This document shows, piece after piece, positions 1 through 8,639 of a stretch of 39,904 bases of DNA. Below the pieces are notes generated by a model. The model did not search any database. It saw only the letters and a program-made list of their open reading frames with translations, and was not told the DNA's origin. How positions within the stretch are numbered: position 1 is the first letter of the stretch; the number at the start of each line of letters is the position of its first letter. The stretch is from an uncultured Eubacteriales bacterium (GTDB taxonomy: Bacteria; Bacillota; Clostridia; Oscillospirales; CAG-272): positions 1 to 39,904 of the forward strand of contig CAKSVM010000022.1 in NCBI GenBank assembly GCA_934503195.1, read 5' to 3'. The position numbers and the translations under genes are program-made.

Positions 1-813
1 CTTGAACACCCTTATAAAATAACTCGCGCACGAAAATCCGCAGCTCACCGCCGCGTCTCCGATGTTGAATCCGCAGGCCAGAAGCCGCTTCGCACGGTTT
101 ATCCGCACGGTCGTTATGTAGTCGACAACCGTCGTGTCTAGTATCTGTCGGAAATTACGTACAAGTGTCGAGCGGCTGACGAAAAACTCCTGCGAGAGCC
201 GTTCGAGCGTCAGATTCTCCGAAAAATGATCCTCGATATATCGGCAGACGTCAAACATCTGCCTGTGACGGCTTCCGAAAAGATGTGTCCGATCTGTCAG
301 CTGAACACTCCGCGCGCTTCTGATAAACGGTGACAGTTCGTTTAAGATAAGCCCGATCAGAAAGCGTCTGCGGTTCTCAATTCGGATATCGTCGCGGTTT
401 CCTGATGACCCGGCCAGCGCGGCAAACCACGGCGTGATCATTCTCAGCGTCTCATTATCCACATTCAACACGAAAAATTCCGAAATCAGCTCGGAATACT
501 CCTTCTGTCCCGGAAGATCGTCGAGAATCCCGACCGGAAACTGAACAAAATACCGCTCGTACGGAAGAGCCGCGTCGTTTTTCTGCATATGCAGCATCCC
601 GCTCGGATAACAGACGACAAACGCCCCGTCCATCTCGATCCTGCGGTCATATGTCATGATCTCCGAATGTCCCTTCGTCACAAGCACCAGCTCGCATCTG
701 CTGTGATAGTGAAAGGCGAACATCGCCGTCCCGACGCCTTCAAGTGACTTCTCCGCGTGAAATCCGCCGTAACCGTCGAGTATCGGTGTCGCTGCGCTTT
801 TTTCTCTTGGCAT
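1..813 (-). CDS. AraC family transcriptional regulator with cupin sensor (3' end cut by window)
   Basis: This reading frame is open from the ATG at 813 to the window edge, giving 271 residues without a stop, so the C-terminus is missing. Residues 30-75 form a cupin-like sugar-sensing segment (FHYHSRCELVLV around 34-45). Residues about 185-271 carry an AraC-type double helix-turn-helix: ERLSQEFFVSRSTLVRNFRQ is helix-turn-helix 1 and AAVSCGFSSASYFIRVFK is the start of helix-turn-helix 2. A purine-rich GAGAGATGATGAG stretch precedes the ATG and acts as a weak ribosome binding site. The gene is divergent from the binding-protein gene at 1010, with 196 bp between the starts. This suggests that it controls that gene in response to a carbohydrate; the ligand is unknown. 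It is only distantly related to the two AraC copies at 5177 and 7742. Confidence 0.9.
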   Translation of the reverse strand, partial: MPREKSAATPILDGYGGFHAEKSLEGVGTAMFAFHYHSRCELVLVTKGHSEIMTYDRRIEMDGAFVVCYPSGMLHMQKNDAALPYERYFVQFPVGILDDLPGQKEYSELISEFFVLNVDNETLRMITPWFAALAGSSGNRDDIRIENRRRFLIGLILNELSPFIRSARSVQLTDRTHLFGSRHRQMFDVCRYIEDHFSENLTLERLSQEFFVSRSTLVRNFRQILDTTVVDYITTVRINRAKRLLACGFNIGDAAVSCGFSCASYFIRVFK

Positions 814-948
814 CTCATCATCTCTCTTTCATGATAATTCTATCATATTTTTCAGGATAAGTCAAGTAAACGCGCCGATTTTACATCATTTGAGGAGATA
901 ATACGCTTTTATTGCGCATATCGTCTCATATTATGGTGAGAAAATGAC

Positions 949-977
949 TTGAAAATTCCCCGCCGCCGTGATATAAT
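949..977 (+). promoter_or_regulatory. Promoter of binding-protein gene A
   Basis: TTGAAA at 949-954 and TATAAT at 972-977 are separated by exactly 17 bp. The start codon lies at 1010 with AAAGGCGG at 994-1001 as ribosome binding site. An imperfect inverted repeat at 895-927 lies upstream and could bind the divergent AraC protein. Confidence 0.8.
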
Positions 978-1009
978 TTATTCATAAAGAACGAAAGGCG
1001 GAAACCTAA

Positions 1010-2467
1010 ATGAAACGAAATCTCAAAGCGATCGCGCTTTTAATCACCATAGCCGAATTATCAGCTTTCACGCTCTCCTGCGGAAATACTGCCGACACCA
1101 CCGAAGTCACCACCGAGCCGGAATCCACAACCGCTGAGGAAACGTCGGAGTACAAGAATCCCGGCGTGAATTATGGCGGCGAAACCTTCACCTTCCTCGA
1201 ATACAACCCAGAGAGCTATTTCTGGAAGGCCTGCTCATATTCCGATATCCGCGCCAACGAGGACAGCGGCGACCCGATCAACGACGCTCAGTACAAGCGC
1301 AACCGCAAGGTCGAGGAAGAGCTTGAGATAAAGCTCGAAACGATAAAAACAAACGACGAAAATGAGGACGAACTCCGCAAGCTCATCCTCGCCGGTGACA
1401 AAACAGTCGACGTCGCGCAGCTTTTCTACGGCTCTATGGCGGCGATCGTCTCCGAGGAGGGCATGATTCAGAACTGGAAGGACGTCGCGACGCTCGACCT
1501 CTCGGCGTCGTGGTGGGATCAGAACGCGATCGATACCTTCACATTCGGCTCCGGACTGAATGTCATCACCGGAGATCTCAGCATCTACTCACAGTTCGCG
1601 CCGATGCTTCTCTTCTACAACAAAAGGGTCGCCGAGATGTACAAGATAAACGACTGCTATGATCTCGTGCGCGCCGGAAAGTGGACTAACGACAAGGTCT
1701 ATGAATACTGCCGCGTGGTCGCCGACGATCTCAACGGCGACGGTAAGATGGATGAAAACGACCGCTTCGGCATGGCTGAGCAGACCGGACTCATTCCGGA
1801 TATGCTAATCTCAAGCGGTGAAAATATCGCGAGAAAAAACCAGAAAGGCGAGCTTGAGCTTGTCGTCGGCTCCGAGCGCGTATTCGACCTCCAGACGAAG
1901 TTCTACAAATTCCTGCGCGACTACGATGTCAACTGCGAGGCCGGACAGTACGCCTCGAAGTATAAGAACGTCTTCTTTGAGCTTCACATCCCGATGTTCA
2001 AGAACGATCAGCTTCTCTTCAACTACAATCAGCTTCTGATCGCGATCGAGCTTCGCGCGATGGACGCCGATTACGGACTCCTTCCGACTCCGAAGGCCGA
2101 CGAGTCGCAGGAAAATTACCGAACGTCGGTCAGCGGCGCGTGGGCGACATTCTACACGATTCCGGCGACAAACGACCGCCTCGACATGACCGGACACGTG
2201 ATGGACGCACTCGGATACTATTCGAAGGAATACGTCACATCGGAATACATCGACACGACAATCCGCCAGAAGGGTCTGCGCGACGAGGATTCGGCCGAGA
2301 TGCTCGAGCTTATTCTGGCGTCAAAAGTCTACGACACCGCGATAGTCTACAACTGGGGCTACGTCAAGAATGTCCTCAATGACAGCGCGAACATCGCGTC
2401 CGCATACGCCTCGTCCGAGTCGAAGATCAAGGCTGACTTTGAGGCGACCGTTGCCGCGATGAAATAA
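1010..2467 (+). CDS. Extracellular solute-binding lipoprotein A
   Basis: This is a 485-residue family 1-like substrate-binding protein of an ABC sugar importer, expected on the outer face of the cytoplasmic membrane. The N-terminus is a lipoprotein signal (MKRN, hydrophobic stretch, then TLSC with Cys24 as lipidation site), followed by a Thr/Glu-rich linker at residues 28-47. The mature domain has the usual features of clostridial sugar-binding proteins: INDAQYKRN near residue 86, a YDLVRAGKWTNDKVYEYC segment near 217-235, and LPTPKADE near 357. Residues 240-251 form a textbook EF-hand-type calcium loop (D240, N242, D244, G245, D248, D251). No permease gene is adjacent, so the partner transporter must be encoded elsewhere. 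Regulation is probably by the divergent AraC protein. The substrate is not predictable, though an oligosaccharide is likely. Confidence 0.88.
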   Translation: MKRNLKAIALLITIAELSAFTLSCGNTADTTEVTTEPESTTAEETSEYKNPGVNYGGETFTFLEYNPESYFWKACSYSDIRANEDSGDPINDAQYKRNRKVEEELEIKLETIKTNDENEDELRKLILAGDKTVDVAQLFYGSMAAIVSEEGMIQNWKDVATLDLSASWWDQNAIDTFTFGSGLNVITGDLSIYSQFAPMLLFYNKRVAEMYKINDCYDLVRAGKWTNDKVYEYCRVVADDLNGDGKMDENDRFGMAEQTGLIPDMLISSGENIARKNQKGELELVVGSERVFDLQTKFYKFLRDYDVNCEAGQYASKYKNVFFELHIPMFKNDQLLFNYNQLLIAIELRAMDADYGLLPTPKADESQENYRTSVSGAWATFYTIPATNDRLDMTGHVMDALGYYSKEYVTSEYIDTTIRQKGLRDEDSAEMLELILASKVYDTAIVYNWGYVKNVLNDSANIASAYASSESKIKADFEATVAAMK

Positions 2468-2490
2468 ACTCATCCACACAAAAACACACA

Positions 2491-2533
2491 TCGCCCCGCG
2501 CGGAGCATTTCCGCGCGGGGCGACTCTTTTATT
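2491..2533 (+). terminator. Rho-independent terminator after binding protein A (probably bidirectional)
   Basis: A perfect 12-bp G+C-rich stem (2492-2503 with 2511-2522) with a 7-base loop is followed by CTCTTTTATT. On the minus strand the same hairpin is followed by a shorter T-rich stretch. It may therefore also end the argS-yebC transcript arriving from the right. Confidence 0.88.
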
Positions 2534-2573
2534 AAGGCTCTGTACGGCTAAGAATCCGGCCGCTGTCAGAGAA

Positions 2574-3308
2574 TTATTCGGGCATATTCTCCCAGTTATG
2601 ATAGACCTCGATGACGTCGTCGTTGTCCTCAAGGTTTTCGAGAAGCTGGGTCATGTGCTTGATATCGTCCTCATCGGTGAGCGCGATGTAGGAGGAAGGG
2701 ATCTTGTCAAGATCAGCCGACGCGATCTTGTAGCCCTTCGCCTCAAGTGCCTCGCGGACCGAATCGAGATCGTCCGGCTCGGTCGTGATCTCAAAGATTC
2801 CGTCGTCAGCCGAGAAATCAGCCGCGCCGGCTTCGAGAGCGTCCTCCATCAGCTTGTCCTCATCCACATCCTCGTCCTCGTTGTCTACAACGATAACGCC
2901 CTTTTCGGTGAACATGAAGCTGACGCATCCGGTCGTTCCGAGATTTCCGCCGAACTTATCGAAGTAGTGGCGGACATCCGAGGCGGTTCTGTTGCGGTTG
3001 TCGGTCGTGGTCTCGACGATGACGGCGACTCCGCAGGGGCCGTAGCCCTCGTATACGATCTCCTCGTAATCCGCGCTGTCAGCCGAGGAAGCCTTCTTGA
3101 TGATGCGGTCGATATTGTCGTTCGGGACGTTGTTGGCCTTCGCCTTCGCGATGAGCGCGGCGAGCTTGGAGTTCGCGATCGGGTCGGGACCGCCCTCCTT
3201 GACCGCTACGGCCATCTCCTTACCGATCTTGGTGAAGATCTTCGCTCTCTGAGCGTCGGTCTTCTCCTTCTTGTGCATTATATTTTTCCATTTGCTGTGT
3301 CCTGACAT
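2574..3308 (-). CDS. yebC: YebC/TACO1 family protein
   Basis: This 244-residue protein has the full length and hallmark start of the YebC family (MSGHSKWKNIMHKKEKTD, then AKIFTKIGKE). The typical acidic segment and the C-terminal EVYHNWENMPE are also present. Family members have been described as DNA-binding regulators and, more recently, as ribosome-associated translation factors that ease difficult peptide stretches. The start at 3308 is supported by AAGGAG a few bases upstream. The gene begins about 30 bp after the argS stop on the same strand, so the two are almost certainly cotranscribed. This pairing with an aminoacyl-tRNA synthetase fits a translation role. Nothing about the gene is unusual. 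Confidence 0.95.
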   Translation of the reverse strand: MSGHSKWKNIMHKKEKTDAQRAKIFTKIGKEMAVAVKEGGPDPIANSKLAALIAKAKANNVPNDNIDRIIKKASSADSADYEEIVYEGYGPCGVAVIVETTTDNRNRTASDVRHYFDKFGGNLGTTGCVSFMFTEKGVIVVDNEDEDVDEDKLMEDALEAGAADFSADDGIFEITTEPDDLDSVREALEAKGYKIASADLDKIPSSYIALTDEDDIKHMTQLLENLEDNDDVIEVYHNWENMPE

Positions 3309-3338
3309 ATATTTTTACTCCTTATAATTTGTTCGTAA

Positions 3339-5054
3339 TCAGATTTTCTCGGTCTTCTTCATACAGATGAGTCCGAACGCCGCGCCGAGGACGTTCTTCG
3401 TCGCCGCGGTGAGCGAAACGCGCAGATCGCGCACCTTTTCGTCCGGAGCGGTCACGATCTGGCACTCGTGATAGAATCGGTTGAAGGCCGCGCAAACGTC
3501 GAGAATGTATCTCGTGATAACCGACGGCTCGTACTCCGAGAGCGCGGAAAGCACCTTTTCGGGGAAGATCGAGAGCGTCTTGGCAAGCTCTATCTCGGAA
3601 TCGTCGGTGAACGACGCCGCGTCGAATTTAACGTCGGGAACTCCGCCCGCCTTGTTTATTATCGAGCAGGTTCTCGCGTAGGTGTACTGAGCGTAGGGCC
3701 CGGTGTTTCCGTCGAAGTTGAGTGCGTCCTCAAGGACAAAATTGATATCCTTGATCCGGCTGTTCGAGAGATAGTAGAAGACTATCGCGCCGACTCCGAC
3801 CGCCTCGGCGATCTCATCCTTGTTCTCGATGTTGGGGTTCTTTTCGGTCATGATCTCGCTGACCTTTTCGATCGACTCGGCGAAAAGCTCCTTCAGGACG
3901 ACAACGTTTCCAGCTCTGGTCGAAAGCTTCGAGCCGTTTATCGAGACCGTTCCGTAGGGGACGTGGACAAGATCCTTCGCCCAGTCGTAGCCCATCAGCT
4001 CGATGACCTTGAACCATTGCGCGAAATGCAGGCTCTGTCCGGCCGAGGTGACGTAAATGCACTTGTCGAAATCGTAGGTCTTCTTGCGGTATTCGGCCGC
4101 GGCGATATCGCGCGAGGGGTAAATCGACGAGCCGTCGTTCTTGAGAATCAGGCAGGGCGGCATTCCGTACTTTTCGAGGTCGACAATCGACGCGCCGTCG
4201 TCGATTTTGAGAAGTCCCTTTTCACGGAGTTCCTCGACAACCGCCGGAACCTTGTCGTAATAGAAGCTCTCGCCCTTGTAGCTGTCAAAGGTGATTCCGA
4301 GCTGATCGTAGGTCTTCTGATACTCTTTGAGGCTTATGTCGATGAACCACTGCCAGAGCTTCATGTTCTCCTCGTCGTGATGTTCGAGCTTCGTGAACTC
4401 GTGGCGCGCCTCGTCTTCAAGCTCGGGATGCTTTTCGGCCTCCTCGTGGAACTTCACGTACAAAGCGACAAGCTCGTCGCACTGACCCTTTTCGACGGCT
4501 TCCTTGTCGCCCCACTTCTTGTAGGCGACGATCATCTTTCCGAACTGAGTTCCCCAGTCGCCGAGGTGGTTGACGCCGACGCACTTGTAGCCGACGAACT
4601 CATGAAGCATCTTCAGCGAATGACCGATGACCGTCGTTCCGAGATGACCGATATGGAAGGGCTTCGCGACGTTGGGCGACGAGTAGTCGAGAACGACCGT
4701 CTTGCCGTTTCCGAAGTCGAACGAGCCGTATTTCTCGCCTTTTCCTATGATCTCCGGAATGAGACCGGCGAAGTACGCGGGGTTTATTTTAATGTTGAGA
4801 TATCCGCCGACAGCGGCCGCCGAACCGATGACCTCGTCGGAAAGTCCATCCGCGAGCGTCGAGGCGATCACAGGCGGAGCCTTGCGGAGCTCCTTTGAGA
4901 GCTTGAAGCAGGGGAAAGCGAGGTCGCCCAGCTTATCGTCTGGCGGATATTCTAGAAATCCCGCGAGATCGTCGGCTGTCAGCGTCGGAGCCGGGACGAG
5001 AGCCGAATACTTCTCAAAGAGCTTATCGGCTATGTGTTTTTTGATCGTAAGCAT
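3339..5054 (-). CDS. argS: Arginyl-tRNA synthetase
   Basis: This 571-residue class I synthetase charges tRNA-Arg with arginine in the cytoplasm. The N-terminal Add1-like domain covers roughly residues 1-100. The HIGH signature is FHIGHLG with HIGH at 134-137, followed by the GDWGTQFGKM segment. The KMSKS-equivalent GSKLSTRAGN lies near residues 375-385. The C-terminal helical anticodon-binding DALR-type domain ends in FGLICMKKTEKI. Length and motif order match ordinary bacterial ArgS. The ATG at 5054 has GAGGA 8 bp upstream and a good promoter at 5088-5116. The gene is the first of an argS-yebC transcription unit. Confidence 0.97.
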   Translation of the reverse strand: MLTIKKHIADKLFEKYSALVPAPTLTADDLAGFLEYPPDDKLGDLAFPCFKLSKELRKAPPVIASTLADGLSDEVIGSAAAVGGYLNIKINPAYFAGLIPEIIGKGEKYGSFDFGNGKTVVLDYSSPNVAKPFHIGHLGTTVIGHSLKMLHEFVGYKCVGVNHLGDWGTQFGKMIVAYKKWGDKEAVEKGQCDELVALYVKFHEEAEKHPELEDEARHEFTKLEHHDEENMKLWQWFIDISLKEYQKTYDQLGITFDSYKGESFYYDKVPAVVEELREKGLLKIDDGASIVDLEKYGMPPCLILKNDGSSIYPSRDIAAAEYRKKTYDFDKCIYVTSAGQSLHFAQWFKVIELMGYDWAKDLVHVPYGTVSINGSKLSTRAGNVVVLKELFAESIEKVSEIMTEKNPNIENKDEIAEAVGVGAIVFYYLSNSRIKDINFVLEDALNFDGNTGPYAQYTYARTCSIINKAGGVPDVKFDAASFTDDSEIELAKTLSIFPEKVLSALSEYEPSVITRYILDVCAAFNRFYHECQIVTAPDEKVRDLRVSLTAATKNVLGAAFGLICMKKTEKI

Positions 5055-5087
5055 TTGGAAAATCCTCTTTCAAACAATATAATATTT

Positions 5088-5116
5088 ATTATAGCACATC
5101 CGGACGTTTTTCGCAA
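5088..5116 (-). promoter_or_regulatory. Promoter of argS-yebC
   Basis: On the minus strand TTGCGA (5116 to 5111) and TATAAT (5093 to 5088) are 17 bp apart, about 34 bp before the argS start codon. GAGGA at 5067-5063 is the ribosome binding site. Confidence 0.78.
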
Positions 5117-5133
5117 GGGTATTTTCAACAAAA

Positions 5134-5172
5134 TTTCGCGAGTGATAAAAAAATTTACCGACACACGCGAAA
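5134..5172 (-). terminator. Possible terminator of AraC gene B (inverted repeat)
   Basis: TTTCGCGAGTG (5134-5144) and CACACGCGAAA (5162-5172) pair at 10 of 11 positions around a 17-base A/T-rich loop, directly after the AraC stop codon. A U-rich stretch follows on the minus strand. The loop is large and the tail irregular, so the call is tentative. The repeat also sits just upstream of the argS -35 element. Confidence 0.4.
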
Positions 5173-5176
5173 TATA

Positions 5177-6052
5177 TCAAATATCATTATCATCTCCGAG
5201 TCTCGTGTAGAGTAACCGGAACTCACTCGGCGTCATACCGACCATTTTCCTGAATACGCGGTTGAAACTCCTCTGTGACGTGAAGCCGCACTCAAACGAA
5301 ATATCAGTGATCGACTTGTCGGTAAATTTAAGGAGAGATCTCGCCTGCTGTATGCGAAGAGCGTGCAGGAACTCAGGAAAGCTCGTCTTCATCATCGACG
5401 ACATGAGCCGCGAGATCTGGCTCCGGCTCAGTCCGACCGCCGACGTGAGCTTTGACATCGAAAGCTCGGAATCGCTTATGTTATCAACGCAGAAGCTCAT
5501 GATCTTCTGAATGCTGTAGACGCCGGTAGAGTCGCGCGGACTCAGTTCCATCGCGCCGAGAAGCTCGCCGACCGCCGCCGAGAGATACGCAAGCACCGTA
5601 TCGCGCGTTGTCTGAAGCCCCAGATAGTGCCTGTCAATCACTTCTTTCCGGTCGCAGTTCCGGACGCGGTTTTCGCGATGATCAATCGCCATCCACAGCT
5701 GCGCGATCCGGACAAGTTCGCCGCCGAAGCCGGGCGGAAATTCCGAGACATTCACGACCGGACGTCCGGGACGTCTTGTACACAGAAGCCTTCCGACCGA
5801 ACCGATATGTTCGGGCGCGAAAATTCCGAGCATCGTCACGTTTTCGCCGATATCGACATAGCTGTGTTCGTCAAACGGGAAACCGAGCCAGATATCTCCG
5901 TCATGAAGGTCATACGTGACCCCCTTTGAAATCACACGGTACGCGCCGCTCACGACAAAGACAATCTCGGCCTCGTAGTGAAAATGACTGTGGTATGTGA
6001 TCTCGTGCTTCATCAGGATTATCGGATGGTTGTGCGTGAAAAAGACCGGCAT
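5177..6052 (-). CDS. AraC family transcriptional regulator B
   Basis: This 291-residue regulator has an N-terminal cupin sensor (TYHSHFHYEAEIVFVV, then a YDLHDGDIWLGFPFDEHSY segment, residues about 15-65). It has a C-terminal AraC double helix-turn-helix (MSKLTSAVGLSRSQISRLMSS and ITDISFECGFTSQRSFNRVF). A start at 6079 is possible in frame, but ATG 6052 has AAAGGGGAG six bases upstream and aligns with the start of the paralogue at 7742-8620. It is divergent from binding protein B (6241) and shares most of its sequence with regulator C, showing a tandem duplication of the AraC/binding-protein pair. It is presumed to activate the neighbouring gene on sensing an imported or extracellular sugar. 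Its own -10 looks weak (TCAGAA). Confidence 0.92.
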   Translation of the reverse strand: MPVFFTHNHPIILMKHEITYHSHFHYEAEIVFVVSGAYRVISKGVTYDLHDGDIWLGFPFDEHSYVDIGENVTMLGIFAPEHIGSVGRLLCTRRPGRPVVNVSEFPPGFGGELVRIAQLWMAIDHRENRVRNCDRKEVIDRHYLGLQTTRDTVLAYLSAAVGELLGAMELSPRDSTGVYSIQKIMSFCVDNISDSELSMSKLTSAVGLSRSQISRLMSSMMKTSFPEFLHALRIQQARSLLKFTDKSITDISFECGFTSQRSFNRVFRKMVGMTPSEFRLLYTRLGDDNDI

Positions 6053-6087
6053 ATTTCTCCCCTTTCTGAAAAAAATCACGTAATCCT

Positions 6088-6168
6088 GTCAGGAGTCCGA
6101 CGAAAAAAGCGCGCCGCGGTTCTCGTTTTCAGCGCAAAATGCTACATTCTGTCATCAGCCTGATACAA
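6088..6168. promoter_or_regulatory. Candidate AraC operator region, copy 1
   Basis: Two blocks are conserved between this divergent region and the one at 8664-8744. The first is a GTC-AGAGTC-GACG-type block at 6088-6103. The second is ATGC-ACATTCTGTC followed by C-GA-ACAA, at 6139-6168. ACATTCTGTC begins 54 bp and GAGTC begins 105 bp before TATAAT in both copies. The proximal block abuts the -35 element of the binding-protein promoter, where AraC-type activators usually bind. Confidence 0.6.
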
Positions 6169-6174
6169 TAATGC

Positions 6175-6203
6175 TTTACAAAAGCCGTTCTTTATGGTAT
6201 AAT
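6175..6203 (+). promoter_or_regulatory. Promoter of binding-protein gene B
   Basis: TTTACA (6175-6180) and TATAAT (6198-6203) lie 17 bp apart, with an extended -10 TGG directly before TATAAT. GGAGGAA at 6228-6234 is the ribosome binding site for ATG 6241. Confidence 0.82.
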
Positions 6204-6240
6204 ATATGTATACGAAAAAACAAATTCGGAGGAACAGATT

Positions 6241-7689
6241 ATGAATAACAAGCGCGTTTCCCTTTTTCTCTCGGCACTTTTAGCGGTGTCCGCGCTCGTC
6301 TCCTGCGGCGACACCACAAAGCCGGGCGACGAAACCACGACATCCGGCGGCGAACCATCTGCCGAGGTCAAGGAGGAATACACCTTCTCAAAGGCCTATG
6401 ACGGTCAGGAGATCCGGGTTCTCAACATCGACGACTGCTACTCGATGCACGCGAGAATCGACACTCAGGAGACCAACGGCGACACGCTCAACGACACTCA
6501 GTATGAAGCCGTCCGAAAGCTTGAGGACAAGATGGGCATCAAATGGGTCGAGACGAACATGAGCATCGAAAACGAGATTCACGAGGCTGTGCGTCAGATG
6601 GTCACGGCCGGCGACGATCTCTATGAAATCGTCTATCAGAGCAATTCGAAAAACTACTTCGCCTTTGCCAGCGAGGGATTCTACTATAATCTTCTCGATT
6701 ATTCTGAGATCAGGCTCGACAATGACTGGTGGCTCCAGAACTTCAACAGCCTCATGACTGTCAACGGCAAGCTCTACACCGGACTCGGCTATTCGCACCT
6801 CTGCTGTATCGACGCGATCGGTATGCTTTACTTCAATCAGGATATGGCCGAGAGCCTTAAGCTCGATATGCCCTATGATCTCGTCAGAAACGGCAAGTGG
6901 ACGATCGACACCTTCAACACCTACTGCAAATCCGCCGCGAATCTGAACGGAGATGACAGCTTCACATGGAAGGACGACGGGAAGTGCGTCTGGGGACTCT
7001 CCGCTCCGAATAATGTCGGCGCGAACTGGCTCCACTTCTTCGGCGAGAACATCGTGACCACTCAGAACAACAAAGCGGCTCTCACCGGGGGAACCTCGGA
7101 CAGATTCTTCCTTGCGTGCGAGAAGATCGCGGCGACTGTCGGCGCGACCGACGGCTCGATTTATCTCGGCGGACTCAATGACAACGAAATCGGCTCCTAC
7201 ATAAACTGCTTTGAGGTTCAGCGCGCGCTCTTCGGCGTGTCTGAGGTCGCGAAGGCGAACAGAATGAGAAATCTCGACTTCATGTTCGGCGCGCTTCCCT
7301 ATCCGAAGCTTGACGAAAAGCAGGAGCGTTATTACGGTCAGCTTTCGTATCCGGCCTGCGGCGTGGCGATTCCGGTCACCTGCAAGGATCCTGTCCGTTC
7401 GGCAATCGTCGGCGACGCGATCAACTACATCTTTTATAAGGATGTATGGCCGACCTTCTCCGAGGTCACTCTGAAGGCAAAGAATCTTCGCAACGACGAT
7501 TCGATCGAAATGCTCGGAATCATCCTTGAATCCGCCGCTCCGGATCTCGGAAGTGTCTACAGCATCGGAATAGACTACACCAATGAGCTCTCGCAGATGC
7601 TCCAGAAGGGCGACACGAACGTCGCTTCGCTCCTCGCGTCGTATAAGGACGCTATCGAGGCGGGACTTGAAAAAGTAAATAATCAGTGA
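6241..7689 (+). CDS. Extracellular solute-binding lipoprotein B
   Basis: This 482-residue substrate-binding protein has a clear lipoprotein signal: MNNKR, a hydrophobic core, then LVSC with Cys22 lipidated, and a Thr/Gly/Glu-rich linker to about residue 48. The mature part contains INDDCYSMHARID near residue 60, a YDLVRNGKWTIDTFNTYC segment, and FGALPYPKLDEKQERYYG, typical of clostridial sugar-binding proteins. The region equivalent to the EF-hand loop of protein A is degenerate (LNGDDSFTWKDDGK). It is about four-fifths identical by eye to protein C at 8815, so the two arose by tandem duplication. A strong hairpin terminator follows 11 bp after the stop, so the gene is monocistronic and has no permease partner. 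The exact substrate is unknown. Confidence 0.9.
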   Translation: MNNKRVSLFLSALLAVSALVSCGDTTKPGDETTTSGGEPSAEVKEEYTFSKAYDGQEIRVLNIDDCYSMHARIDTQETNGDTLNDTQYEAVRKLEDKMGIKWVETNMSIENEIHEAVRQMVTAGDDLYEIVYQSNSKNYFAFASEGFYYNLLDYSEIRLDNDWWLQNFNSLMTVNGKLYTGLGYSHLCCIDAIGMLYFNQDMAESLKLDMPYDLVRNGKWTIDTFNTYCKSAANLNGDDSFTWKDDGKCVWGLSAPNNVGANWLHFFGENIVTTQNNKAALTGGTSDRFFLACEKIAATVGATDGSIYLGGLNDNEIGSYINCFEVQRALFGVSEVAKANRMRNLDFMFGALPYPKLDEKQERYYGQLSYPACGVAIPVTCKDPVRSAIVGDAINYIFYKDVWPTFSEVTLKAKNLRNDDSIEMLGIILESAAPDLGSVYSIGIDYTNELSQMLQKGDTNVASLLASYKDAIEAGLEKVNNQ

Positions 7690-7699
7690 TTCTGCCTCT

Positions 7700-7729
7700 G
7701 GCCGCCGTGAACCCACGGCGGCCGTTTTT
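7700..7729 (+). terminator. Rho-independent terminator after binding protein B
   Basis: GGCCGCCGTG (7700-7709) pairs perfectly with CACGGCGGCC (7714-7723) across a 4-base loop and is followed by GTTTTT. A closely related hairpin follows the duplicated gene at 10277. Confidence 0.9.
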
Positions 7730-7741
7730 GTACTGTGCCTG

Positions 7742-8620
7742 TCAGATTGTCGATTCGCTTCCGAGCTTCTTTCGGAGCTCCCGGAACTCGCTCGGCGACA
7801 TTCCCACAACCGAGTGGAAAACCCGGTTGAAGTTCCGCGACGACGTGAATCCGCACTCATACGCTATGTCAATTATCGACTTGTCGGTATAGCCCACAAG
7901 CGACCTCGCCTGTTTTATCCGGAGAGAATGCAGGAATTCCGGAAAGCTTGTCTTCATCATCGACGACATCAGTCTTGAAATCTGACTCCGGCTGAGTCCG
8001 ACCGCCTCGGTCAGCTTTGACATCGAAAGCCCGGGATCGCTGATGTTCGCCACGCAGTAATTCATGACCTTCTGGATGCTGTAGACGCACGGCGACTCGT
8101 TCGGGCTGAGCTTCATCGCGCCGAGAAGCTCGGTCATCGACGCGGTAAGATACGCGAGCACCGCTTCCCGCGTGATTTCCAGTCCTTTATAGCGTTCGTC
8201 TGGATCTGTGTCCCTGTAGTATTTCCACCTCAGACCCGCGTCTTCCACGGCGGTCGCCATCCACATCTGCGCGACGCGGACAAGCTCCTCGCCGAATCCG
8301 GGCGAAAGCTCCGAGACGTTCACAACCGTGCGCCCCGGCTGTCTTGTGCATAAAAGCCTTCCGACCGAACCGATATGCTCGGGCGCGAAGATTCCGATCA
8401 GCGTGTAATTATCCCCCGTATCGACATAGCTGTGCTCGTCAAACGGAAAACCGAGCCATATATCGCCATCGTGAAGATCATACGTGACGCCCTTTGAGAT
8501 CACGCGGTAGGATCCCTTGACAACATAAACAAGCTCAGCCTCATAGTGATAATGGCTGTAATACGTGGTCTGACGCTTTGTCAGAAGAACAGGCTGATCG
8601 TGTGTGAAGAAAACCGGCAT
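7742..8620 (-). CDS. AraC family transcriptional regulator C
   Basis: This 292-residue paralogue of regulator B has the same cupin sensor (YYSHYHYEAELVYVVKG, then YDLHDGDIWLGFPFDEHSY) and the same C-terminal double helix-turn-helix (MSKLTEAVGLSRSQISRLMSS and IIDIAYECGFTSSRNFNRVF). The ATG at 8620 is preceded by GGAGGAGG. Its promoter at 8640-8668 is strong and overlaps the distal conserved block, so autorepression is plausible. The gene is divergent from binding protein C at 8815. The 3' end lies 12 bp past the terminator of binding protein B. The central domain (residues 130-165) differs most from copy B, perhaps reflecting a shifted ligand. Confidence 0.92.
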   Translation of the reverse strand: MPVFFTHDQPVLLTKRQTTYYSHYHYEAELVYVVKGSYRVISKGVTYDLHDGDIWLGFPFDEHSYVDTGDNYTLIGIFAPEHIGSVGRLLCTRQPGRTVVNVSELSPGFGEELVRVAQMWMATAVEDAGLRWKYYRDTDPDERYKGLEITREAVLAYLTASMTELLGAMKLSPNESPCVYSIQKVMNYCVANISDPGLSMSKLTEAVGLSRSQISRLMSSMMKTSFPEFLHSLRIKQARSLVGYTDKSIIDIAYECGFTSSRNFNRVFHSVVGMSPSEFRELRKKLGSESTI

Positions 8621-8639
8621 ACTCTACCTCCTCCGGATA

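Noticed and set aside
1..2467. First AraC/binding-protein pair as a third copy of the tandem duplication
   Set aside because: Regulator, operator and binding protein are only distantly similar to the other two pairs, so it is a related but independent pair.
3468..4898. 476-codon open frame antisense to argS
   Set aside because: Shadow of argS; the sense gene carries all catalytic motifs.
6388..7860. 490-codon open frame antisense to binding protein B
   Set aside because: Product of codon bias in the sense gene. The sense strand has signal peptide, promoter, ribosome binding site and terminator.
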